DNA of 64,000 bases from Candidatus Cryptobacteroides onthequi (GTDB lineage Bacteria; Bacteroidota; Bacteroidia; Bacteroidales; UBA932), in assembly GCA_018066125.1 (NCBI GenBank), contig JAGHSA010000024.1:59571-123570 (forward strand). Reading direction: 5' to 3'. Position numbers and translations under genes: made by a program. Under the pieces are notes generated by a model. It saw only the letters and a list, made by a program, of their open reading frames with translations. It ran no database searches and was not told the DNA's origin. Shown here in pieces: positions 54,701 to 61,773 of this stretch. Within the stretch, counting starts at the first letter, position 1. Each line of letters starts with the position of its first letter.

Positions 54701-54714
54701 ACGTAACATTCTAA
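51709..54714 (+). CDS. susC: SusC-family TonB-dependent transporter
   Basis: A 1001-residue receptor with a signal peptide (PAFAQ near residue 20). It has the carboxypeptidase-like domain (YTGVVRDASGAPFEGAVVQI), TonB-box region EETVVVGYG, plug (NIRIRGAASLGTNNDPLYVV, TAIYGARGANGVVIITTKRG), and barrel ending CGVNVTF. It takes up oligosaccharides for the enzymes encoded downstream. An imperfect -7 element (TACCTTTA) lies about 55 bp upstream. SusD follows at 11 bp. Confidence 0.95.
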   Translation: MKKFLVTCFAALLVLPAFAQKLYTGVVRDASGAPFEGAVVQILETRAAAVTNADGAFSVSASKGQTMEVNCIGMKTVTLTVPENGPVNVVLQEDTQLIEETVVVGYGVTKKRDLAGSVTSIKAEEVKAGVITSPEDLIKGRAAGVTVTQNSSAPDGSLNIRIRGAASLGTNNDPLYVVDGILTSPGNMLAPEDIESIEILKDAASTAIYGARGANGVVIITTKRGHHDQFSVNYSYSLSAKSCHNNIDLMDAQDEMRYGNKIWEENGKMGAQPFPEKYLEYKGPGTDWIKEFSRTGVTQTHAVSMTGGTEKVQAAATINYHDNQGTIQNTDFRRLNGRVNVDFTPVKWLKAGINSHFTRSNGTYVPMDIASATENAMYRLLIVSPLDKNDDSGLTWIGKAQFGDEIQRYFRNADYHDSSMEAVLSGYGEATFWKKLSVRGQYSTKFTYYKGQNYLNRNTQVGMGKNGIATVSTNDRIYQQVDGLVTYHDNFAGHHDLKLIAGTSYRKSVAESLNASGSDFTTDAFRFYNLGAAGNYDSMGSWRDDKTNLSFFGRAEYVLLDRYIFNASIRADGASNFGKNNKWGYFPGASAAWQLGDESWMEWAKPALSQLKLRASWGQTGNDSIGSYRSLKTYASWKAYTGLNNTASSLYLGSPGNNSLMWETTTQTDLGLDAIFFKGRVELSLDYYDKLTTNLLNDVTISYSHLGIGTTVGNLGSVSNKGYEIFLKWHIVDKKNFSWSTNVAFSYNKSNIVDINQKKHVAVRPQGAYESHNYIEMDKGLPLAAIYGYKCIGILQKGETYDPQPKSQPGDYIFEDVDPNGKIDSDDKTMLGVGIPPMALGWGHTFRFYGFDATVFFDGSFGGSLLNLSKVVLEDKDRLRTCFDRWTKENPSTTLGRSIWEKTTEYQYGSFVNSNYVEKSDFLRLSNLEIGYTIPVEKLKINNAIKAARVFVGGQRLFTLTKYSGFDPEVSSGGASDTAHGLDWAAYPPFKTFNCGVNVTF

Positions 54715-54725
54715 CACAAGAAAAG

Positions 54726-56405
54726 ATGAAACTCACAAAATACATTCTGGCAGCATCTGCTGTAATCATGGCAATGTCATCCTGTGCCAAGGACCCTCTT
54801 GAGGAGACGGTATACTCTACCATGACACAGGACATCGCCTTCACAACCGGAGAAAACGCCCAGGCTGCAGTCAACGCCATGTTTGTCCCTCTCCACCAGC
54901 TCTACAGAGAGCCTATGTGGATGTTGAACGATGTCCCTACCGACGTGGGAACCAGACAGTATTGCACTGAATGGCTCAACGATGACAAGGCGAAAGAAGA
55001 CGCCATCATTTCAGGAGTATACTCCAACTACTGCCTGATCTACGCACGTGCGAATGATATCCTCGACATGGTCCCAGGCATGGCTGACGACCTTTTCGAC
55101 ACGGAAAAGGTGCTCCCGAAGCAGTCACTCCTCGCACAGGCTCACTTTATGAGGGCTTTTGCATACTACCAGCTTACCGACATCTATTACCAGGTACCTC
55201 TGGTAACCACCAGCGACGTCAATGTCGATGATCCGGTAAGCATCGCTACCATCGACGAAATCGAGGAAGTCATTGAGAACGACCTCAAGGCTGCTGTCAG
55301 TGGCCTTCCAGAAAAATGGCCGAATTCCGAAGGACAGCGCCCTACATACGGAGCAGCAGAATCATTCCTCGTAAGGCTCTACATGAGGCAGGCAGGCCGC
55401 GCCCGTCTTGCCGGAGACGACGGCAGGGCAAAGCAGAAATGGCAGGCTGCCCTTACCGAAGTAAACAAGGTGCTTGCCCTCGAAGGCAAGTGTTATACCC
55501 TCTATCCAGACGTATGGACAGTATTTGATCCTACCACTGACGAGGCTCTCTACAACGATGAGCTCATCTGGGCTGTGAGAGCTTCCAGAACCGACCCTAA
55601 CGGATCATGGGATGTAGGTCTCATGTGTACTCCATGGGAATACGACATGGGCTGGGACTGCTACAGAGTGTCCCTTGAACTTTACTGGTCTTTCGATCCG
55701 GAAGACACACGCCTTACAGAACTGATTGTCGACAACTATCCTGATGTCTACAACGAAGATTACCCTGACGACATGTGGTACTATATGGCTCCTTCCAAGC
55801 CTCAGGACGTCGGCCGCTGCATCAAGATCATGGACGCCATGCCAGAACTTGACGACATGTCCCACAATGAGCATGAGTATGTGAGCACTCTCAAGTACAT
55901 GTTCCTCAACACCTGGATGTACCTATATGACACTCCAAACAACTTCCCTATCGTACGTTTCTCAGACATGATTCTCTGCAAGGCAGAAATCCTCAACGAG
56001 CTCAACGGACCTGGCGAAGAGTCCATCGGACTCGTGAACAGGATACGCGAAAGGGCTTTCGGAAACTCTGACCACAATATTGCAGCAGCTGACGTAGCGT
56101 CTATGGACAAACTCAGAAACGCAATATGCGACGAGCGTGCATGGGAGCTTCATTCAGAGGCACTGCGCCGTCCGGACCTCATACGCATGGGACTCTGGAA
56201 GGACCGCTACGACAAGTATGTCGCAAGCCAGAAGGAGAGAGCATACTGGAAGGCCATCAACCTCGACATGCCAGAGGGTTCGTTTGACGACGATGTCAAG
56301 CCATATCCTACAGACCTCACCGAGAACGACATCCGCCGCTACTTCCCATTCCCGGAGAGAGAGACTATCCTCAATCCAGGACTTGCAGAGGCACGTAACT
56401 TCTAA
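54726..56405 (+). CDS. susD: SusD-family glycan-binding lipoprotein
   Basis: A 559-residue lipoprotein (AMSSC, Cys20) of the RagB/SusD fold. It has LLAQAHFMRAFAYYQLTDIY, the PTYGAAESFLVRLYMRQAG TPR segment, FSDMILCKAEILNEL, and the C-terminal DERAWELHSEALRRPDLIRMG. It pairs with SusC 11 bp upstream and presents the glycan at the cell surface. A strong intergenic hairpin lies between it and the next gene. Confidence 0.94.
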   Translation: MKLTKYILAASAVIMAMSSCAKDPLEETVYSTMTQDIAFTTGENAQAAVNAMFVPLHQLYREPMWMLNDVPTDVGTRQYCTEWLNDDKAKEDAIISGVYSNYCLIYARANDILDMVPGMADDLFDTEKVLPKQSLLAQAHFMRAFAYYQLTDIYYQVPLVTTSDVNVDDPVSIATIDEIEEVIENDLKAAVSGLPEKWPNSEGQRPTYGAAESFLVRLYMRQAGRARLAGDDGRAKQKWQAALTEVNKVLALEGKCYTLYPDVWTVFDPTTDEALYNDELIWAVRASRTDPNGSWDVGLMCTPWEYDMGWDCYRVSLELYWSFDPEDTRLTELIVDNYPDVYNEDYPDDMWYYMAPSKPQDVGRCIKIMDAMPELDDMSHNEHEYVSTLKYMFLNTWMYLYDTPNNFPIVRFSDMILCKAEILNELNGPGEESIGLVNRIRERAFGNSDHNIAAADVASMDKLRNAICDERAWELHSEALRRPDLIRMGLWKDRYDKYVASQKERAYWKAINLDMPEGSFDDDVKPYPTDLTENDIRRYFPFPERETILNPGLAEARNF

Positions 56406-56427
56406 TAAAGTCCTTTTTAAAACAATC

Positions 56428-56463
56428 ATTCCCAATGGCCGGCATGACCGGCCACTGGGAATT
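56428..56463 (+). promoter_or_regulatory. Intercistronic hairpin after susD
   Basis: ATTCCCA and TGGCCGG pair with CCGGCCA and TGGGAAT around one A-C mismatch, with a 5-base loop and no T-run. It may stabilise the upstream susCD message or reduce downstream expression. Confidence 0.6.
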
Positions 56464-56476
56464 ACAATAAAACAAC

Positions 56477-57871
56477 ATGAGAGCTATATCATTTGCGTTG
56501 GCAGCCGCCGCAATCTGCCTGTCGGCATGCACGAAAGTCGATGATGGAAAGAACGTCAGGGCGCTTTCAATCAACTGCGGACAGGTTGAGGGAAATGTCC
56601 TGAGAGTTGATGTCAGCACCGTATTCTCCTCTGATTGTGAATATGATATCAGCTACTGGAGAAAAGACATGCCTTCCGACATACAGACTGTCAGCAGGCG
56701 GCACAGCGAAGGCCGGGAAGGACATGATGTCCTGATGTTTCTCTATCCGGAAAGCACATACTGCTTCAAATTGGACATGGGCACGGATTCAGAATCCGAT
56801 GTGTATGAGTTCCAGACAGGTGCGCTTCCTGCAGACATGCCGCATTACACCGTAAATGAAGGGGTAGGCAAAACTGTCCCGGGATACATCTTCCAGACCC
56901 AGATATCCAAACCGGGCTACATCACCATCGCCGACACAGACGGAAACATTGTATGGTACCAATACATCGACCAGGCGGCGAGGATGTTCGACTTCCGTGC
57001 CGAAGACGGAATCATCTGGCTTCTTACTGGCTTCAAGGAAGACTCCGACGGAGATTTCCAGCGCCTGGCATCCCGTATCATGTGCATAGACCTATACGGC
57101 AATATCCTCCGCAAGTGGTCCATCTCTGACAACGAGATTGACATTCCTTACGCTCACCATGAGATCAGGGTGATGCCTGACGGCAACATTGCAGTGGTGA
57201 GCAATTTCACAAGGGAGTATGACCTTACTCTTCTCGGTGGCGAGGCTGCCACCACATTGTACGGTGACGGATTCACCATCTTCAACAAAGAAGGCAAGGT
57301 AGTCAGGACATGGAACTTCCTTGACAGGATAGACCCGCTTGACTGCAGTTTCATCCAGCCTTTGAAGAGGCCACTTGACCTTCTTCATGCCAATTCCTTC
57401 AATTATGACAGCGAAGGCAACTTCTACATGACTTTCAACGCCAGCAGCCAGCTTTGGAAAATCGACTCGAAAACAGGTGAAATACTATATATACTGGGTC
57501 CCGACGGGAATGTAGAGCTCGACGAGAGCGGATACGCCCAGGGACTCCACGCGGCAGTGCCGCTTGCTCCGGACCGCGTTCTCTGTCTCGACAACGGTCG
57601 TGAGAGAAAGAGCAGCCGCGCAGTGATCTACCGCATAGATCCGAAAACGAAGAAGGCGGAAGTGGAGCTTTCTGTCATGCTTCCAAAATCCTACTCATCA
57701 AAGGACAGAAGCAATGTCGAGCTCATTGCCGGCGATACAATGATGATGTTCGGCATGACCCTGTCCCACTATGTCGTATTCACGGATCTGGAAGGCAACA
57801 TCATCAAAAGCATAGAAAGAAACGGACTGTCCTACAGGACACACTATCTGCCAAACCTCCCAGAATACTAG
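56477..57871 (+). CDS. Arylsulfotransferase (ASST)-like propeller lipoprotein
   Basis: A 464-residue lipoprotein (CLSAC, Cys18). An N-terminal beta-sandwich-like part is followed by a six-bladed ASST-type propeller: YAHHEIRVMPDGNIAVVSN, DLLHANSFNYDSEGNFYM, SSQLWKIDSKTGEILYILG and GLHAAVPLAPDRVLCLDNG. The conserved histidines seen in ASST active sites appear to have counterparts here. ASST moves sulfate between phenols, but this protein sits within a glycan locus, so another role, including binding or lyase-like action, is possible. Confidence 0.8.
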   Translation: MRAISFALAAAAICLSACTKVDDGKNVRALSINCGQVEGNVLRVDVSTVFSSDCEYDISYWRKDMPSDIQTVSRRHSEGREGHDVLMFLYPESTYCFKLDMGTDSESDVYEFQTGALPADMPHYTVNEGVGKTVPGYIFQTQISKPGYITIADTDGNIVWYQYIDQAARMFDFRAEDGIIWLLTGFKEDSDGDFQRLASRIMCIDLYGNILRKWSISDNEIDIPYAHHEIRVMPDGNIAVVSNFTREYDLTLLGGEAATTLYGDGFTIFNKEGKVVRTWNFLDRIDPLDCSFIQPLKRPLDLLHANSFNYDSEGNFYMTFNASSQLWKIDSKTGEILYILGPDGNVELDESGYAQGLHAAVPLAPDRVLCLDNGRERKSSRAVIYRIDPKTKKAEVELSVMLPKSYSSKDRSNVELIAGDTMMMFGMTLSHYVVFTDLEGNIIKSIERNGLSYRTHYLPNLPEY

Positions 57872-57875
57872 AAGA

Positions 57876-59264
57876 ATGAGAAACCAGATAATCTTTACGC
57901 TCATCGCGGCCGCAACGCTCGGCAGCCAGGTCTGCAGCGCGCAGCAGATAACAATTGATACCGAGTCGGCAGTCGGTGACATCAAGCGGATGAACGCGGT
58001 CAACAACGGCCCGTCGCCGGTTTTCGAATGGCAGAGCCAGGACAACATCTCATACTACAAGATGCTGGAAATACCATATGCCAGGACACATGATTCCACA
58101 CTGTCCGGAGACTACAGCGCGAATGTCGTCGACATTTCCTGCATTTTTCCGGATTTCTCAAAGGATGTAAACGACCCGGCATCATATGACTTCTACTACA
58201 CAGACAAGATGATGCTGACGCTTGAGCAGGTGGGAACGCATCCTTTCTTCCGCCTAGGCCAGTCCATCGAGAACGCAGAGGACAAGAAATACCACATCTT
58301 CCCTCCGTCAGACTTCAAGAAATGGGCCCGCATCTGCGAGCACATAATCAGGCACTACAACTGCGGCTGGGCAAATGGTTATGAGCTGGGCATCGAATAC
58401 TGGGAGATCTGGAACGAGCCTGACAATGACGAGTTCCGCAAGCTTGAGAAATCTGCTACCTGGGGAGGCACAGAAAAGCAGTTCTGCGAGTTTTACGCAA
58501 GCGTGGCCCTCCATCTCAAGAATTGTTTCCCGGAGATAAAGGTCGGCGGTCCTGCAACCACCAGGTGCAATGACTGGATAAGGCGGTTCATGGCATATAT
58601 GGCAAGCCATAAGGTCCCGGTAGATTTCTTCTCTTGGCATCTCTACGACACACATCCGGAGGGTATGGCAGGACTTGCCAGGACAGCGAGACAGATTGCC
58701 GATGAGGCCGGCTATACAGATGCAGAATCCATTCTCGACGAGTGGAACTACATCAAAGGATGGTCAGAAGACTACAGCTACAGCATGGAAGTGATCCACG
58801 GCATCAAAGGGGCAGCATTCACATCGGCAGTGATGACCGTGTGCCAGTACGAACCCGTGGACATGCTTATGTACTATGACGCACAGTCATGTACTCCATT
58901 CAACGGTCTTTTCGACTTCTACACCGGAAAGCCTATTTCAGGCTACTACGCTTTCTATTCATGGGCAAGACTCATGAAATACGGCACCCAGGTAAGCGTC
59001 TGCGAGGAGATTCCGGACATCTATGCCGTCGCTGCAAGGAAAGCGGACGGATCGCTTGCCATCCTTGTGACACGCTACAACGAAGACAACAATGTCACTT
59101 CTGACAAGACTGTCACAATAGAGGTCAAGGGTCATAAGTTTGAGAATGCAGTCGGCCATCTCACTGACAGCTGCCACATGTTCACTGAATATCCATTGAA
59201 CACCGAGGACGGCATCATCAAGGTCAGCCTCGAACCGGAATCATTCATATTCATAGAGTTGTAA
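57876..59264 (+). CDS. GH39-like secreted glycosidase
   Basis: A 462-residue protein with a signal peptide (VCSAQ near residue 22). A clan GH-A barrel with the acid/base E181 in YWEIWNEPDND and the nucleophile E289 in ESILDEWNY, plus FFSWHLYDTHPEG, points to GH39 or a close family. Known GH39 members include beta-xylosidases, alpha-L-iduronidases and arabinopyranosidases. It starts 4 bp after the ASST-like gene and is 1 bp from GH2, so it is in the SusCD operon. Substrate unassigned. Confidence 0.82.
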   Translation: MRNQIIFTLIAAATLGSQVCSAQQITIDTESAVGDIKRMNAVNNGPSPVFEWQSQDNISYYKMLEIPYARTHDSTLSGDYSANVVDISCIFPDFSKDVNDPASYDFYYTDKMMLTLEQVGTHPFFRLGQSIENAEDKKYHIFPPSDFKKWARICEHIIRHYNCGWANGYELGIEYWEIWNEPDNDEFRKLEKSATWGGTEKQFCEFYASVALHLKNCFPEIKVGGPATTRCNDWIRRFMAYMASHKVPVDFFSWHLYDTHPEGMAGLARTARQIADEAGYTDAESILDEWNYIKGWSEDYSYSMEVIHGIKGAAFTSAVMTVCQYEPVDMLMYYDAQSCTPFNGLFDFYTGKPISGYYAFYSWARLMKYGTQVSVCEEIPDIYAVAARKADGSLAILVTRYNEDNNVTSDKTVTIEVKGHKFENAVGHLTDSCHMFTEYPLNTEDGIIKVSLEPESFIFIEL

Positions 59265-59265
59265 C

Positions 59266-61713
59266 ATGGCAGAGGCAAAGGATTCCGGGTTGCGGAAATC
59301 ATCCGCATGGGCGATATCACTCCTGCTTCTGGCGCAGCTGGCATCCGGCTGTACCGGCAGGCAGGAGATTCTGTTGAGCGACGGGTGGAAATTCATAAAA
59401 AATGACGGAGATTATTCGGTCACTGCATTGGATGATTCATCATGGGAAAACGTCAGCGTGCCCCATGACTGGGCTGTATATGGACCCTTTGACGCGGACA
59501 ATGACGCGCAGAACGTAGCGATAAGCCAGAATCTGGAGCAGAGTGCAAGTCTCAAGACAGGCAGGACAGGAGCCCTCCCCCACGTAGGGACAGGATGGTA
59601 CCGGACCTCGTTCGACGTACCCGGCTTTTCGGACAGCAAGGCCGTTGAACTGATCTTCGACGGAGCCATGAGCCATGCTGAAATCTTTGTCAACGGCATG
59701 AAAGCGGGTGAATGGCCCTACGGCTACAATTCGTTTCACCTTGACATCACCAGCCTGATAAACAGCGGCGGAAAAGACAACATCCTTGCAGTAAGACTTG
59801 AAAACCTTCCTGAATCAGCAAGGTGGTATCCGGGAGCAGGCCTTTACCGGAATGTTCACCTTGCAGTCACAGACAGGATTCATATTCCAGTCTGGGGGAC
59901 ACATGTGGTCTGCCCTCAGGTCAGCGCTGAGGAGGCGACGGTGCAGATCGATGTCAAGGTTGACGGAACTCCCGACAGGGTAAAGACTGTTATCATCGAC
60001 CCCGACGGCAAGAGGATCGCTTCAGGCAGGGCCGGTTCCGAGGGCCTGTCCAGGCAGACATTCAAGATACAATCTCCCCGATTGTGGTCTCCTGAAACCC
60101 CGGCATTATATACCGCAGTGACATCTGTCTACTCCGGGGTCAGAAAGACAGATGAATACAGGACAGTATTCGGAATCCGCAAGATAGAACTTGTTCCCGG
60201 AGAAGGATTCCTTCTCAATGGAGTCAGGAGGAAAATCCAGGGTGTATGCAACCACCATGACCTCGGTCCCCTGGGTGCGGCAGTCAATGAGGCTGCTCTG
60301 CGCCACCAGCTCACACTTCTGAAAGATATGGGCTGCGATGCAATAAGGACTGCGCACAACATGCCGGCGCCGGAGCTTGTGAGACTGTGCGATGAGATGG
60401 GGTTCATGATGATGGTCGAGGCTTTCGACGAATGGGACATCAGCAAATGCGCCAACGGCTACAGCAGGCTTTTCGCCGAATGGGCAGAGAAGGATCTCGT
60501 CAACATGCTTCACCAGTATCGCAACTCCCCGTCTGTAGTGTTCTGGAGCATAGGCAACGAGGTCCCGAGCCAGAATGACAGCACCGGCTGCAAGACGGCA
60601 TCTTTCCTGTATGACATCTGCCACAGGGAAGATCCGACCAGATTCGTGACCTGCGGCATGGACCAGGTACTGTCTGTCCTGGAAAGCGGTTTCGCCGATG
60701 TGATGGATGTCCCGGGATTCAATTACAGGGTCAATTATTACGGCCAGGCTCATGAAATGATGGATGACAAGCTCATTCTCGGCAGCGAAACCGCCTCGAC
60801 AGTCTCCACACGCGGCGTATACAAGTTCCCGGCAGAGACAAAGATGATGGCAATGTATCCAGACAGACACTGTTCTTCCTACGACCTCGAGTGCTGCAGC
60901 TGGTCCAATCTTCCCGAGGATGACTTCGCGATGGCTCAGGACCATGAATGGGAGATCGGGCAGTTCGTCTGGACGGGCTTTGACTACCTCGGTGAGCCGA
61001 CTCCATATGAGAGCATGCCGAACCACAGCTCCAATTTCGGCATCATCGACCTTGCTTCCATTCCAAAGGACAGGTATTACCTGTACAGGAGCGTATGGAA
61101 GCCTGATGAAGAGACACTCCACATCGTCCCTCACTGGACATGGCCGTCGCGCGAGGGAGAGACGACTCCGGTATTCGTGTACACAAACCATCCATCAGCA
61201 GAACTCTTTATAAATGGTGTCAGCCAAGGCAGACGCAGCAAAGACGGAAAAGAAGGTCTGGAGCGTTACAGGCTGATGTGGAATGATGTCATCTACCAGC
61301 CGGGCGAACTGAGGGTTGTCGCATACGGCGCTGACGGGTCTGCCGTTTCCCAGACAAGCGTCCGCACGGCCGGCAAGCCTCACCATCTGGTCCTAAAAGC
61401 CGACAGGACAAGACTTCACGCCGACGGCAGGGATCTGGCATATATCGAGGTGACAGCCGTCGATGCTGACGGCAACATCTGTCCGTTGGAAAACTCCCCG
61501 GTAAGTTTCGTGACGAATGGCGAGAGCGGCTTTTTCCGGGCATCCGCAAATGGAGACCCAGCCTGCCTCGAACTGTTCCACCTGCCGCAGATGCATCTTT
61601 TCAATGGAAAGCTCACCGCCATTGTCCAGGCCACAGAAAAGAAGGGACAGATTGTATTCACGGCGCATTCAGAAAAAATGATTGACGGAGAACTTACCAT
61701 TCAGGTAAGATGA
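59266..61713 (+). CDS. GH2 beta-galactosidase-like lipoprotein
   Basis: An 815-residue lipoprotein (LASGC, Cys29). Domains in order: sugar-binding beta domain (VSVPHDWAVYGPF, about 40-205), Ig-like domain, TIM barrel with acid/base E432 in WSIGNEVP and nucleophile E508 in LGSETAS, then C-terminal DUF4982/Ig-like domains (SAELFINGVSQGRRSKDG, ADGRDLAYIEVTAVDADG). It is a typical large Bacteroidota GH2, mostly beta-galactosidase. It starts 1 bp after GH39. Its 3' end contains the hairpin that terminates the convergent GH36 gene. Confidence 0.9.
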   Translation: MAEAKDSGLRKSSAWAISLLLLAQLASGCTGRQEILLSDGWKFIKNDGDYSVTALDDSSWENVSVPHDWAVYGPFDADNDAQNVAISQNLEQSASLKTGRTGALPHVGTGWYRTSFDVPGFSDSKAVELIFDGAMSHAEIFVNGMKAGEWPYGYNSFHLDITSLINSGGKDNILAVRLENLPESARWYPGAGLYRNVHLAVTDRIHIPVWGTHVVCPQVSAEEATVQIDVKVDGTPDRVKTVIIDPDGKRIASGRAGSEGLSRQTFKIQSPRLWSPETPALYTAVTSVYSGVRKTDEYRTVFGIRKIELVPGEGFLLNGVRRKIQGVCNHHDLGPLGAAVNEAALRHQLTLLKDMGCDAIRTAHNMPAPELVRLCDEMGFMMMVEAFDEWDISKCANGYSRLFAEWAEKDLVNMLHQYRNSPSVVFWSIGNEVPSQNDSTGCKTASFLYDICHREDPTRFVTCGMDQVLSVLESGFADVMDVPGFNYRVNYYGQAHEMMDDKLILGSETASTVSTRGVYKFPAETKMMAMYPDRHCSSYDLECCSWSNLPEDDFAMAQDHEWEIGQFVWTGFDYLGEPTPYESMPNHSSNFGIIDLASIPKDRYYLYRSVWKPDEETLHIVPHWTWPSREGETTPVFVYTNHPSAELFINGVSQGRRSKDGKEGLERYRLMWNDVIYQPGELRVVAYGADGSAVSQTSVRTAGKPHHLVLKADRTRLHADGRDLAYIEVTAVDADGNICPLENSPVSFVTNGESGFFRASANGDPACLELFHLPQMHLFNGKLTAIVQATEKKGQIVFTAHSEKMIDGELTIQVR

Positions 61714-61723
61714 CTCCGTCAAT
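61673..61723 (-). terminator. GH36 terminator embedded in the GH2 3' end
   Basis: A 10-bp perfect stem (61681-61690/61714-61723) encloses a 6-bp CTTACC/GGTAAG stem and is followed on the minus strand by CATTTTTTC. Most of it lies within the GH2 coding end and stop. Confidence 0.75.
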
Positions 61724-61773
61724 CGATACACCACAATTAACCAACAAAACACTATTGTCTGAAAAGATGCACT

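Noticed and set aside
60106-61191. 361-codon antisense frame within GH2
   Set aside because: Shadow frame opposite a gene with clear catalytic motifs.
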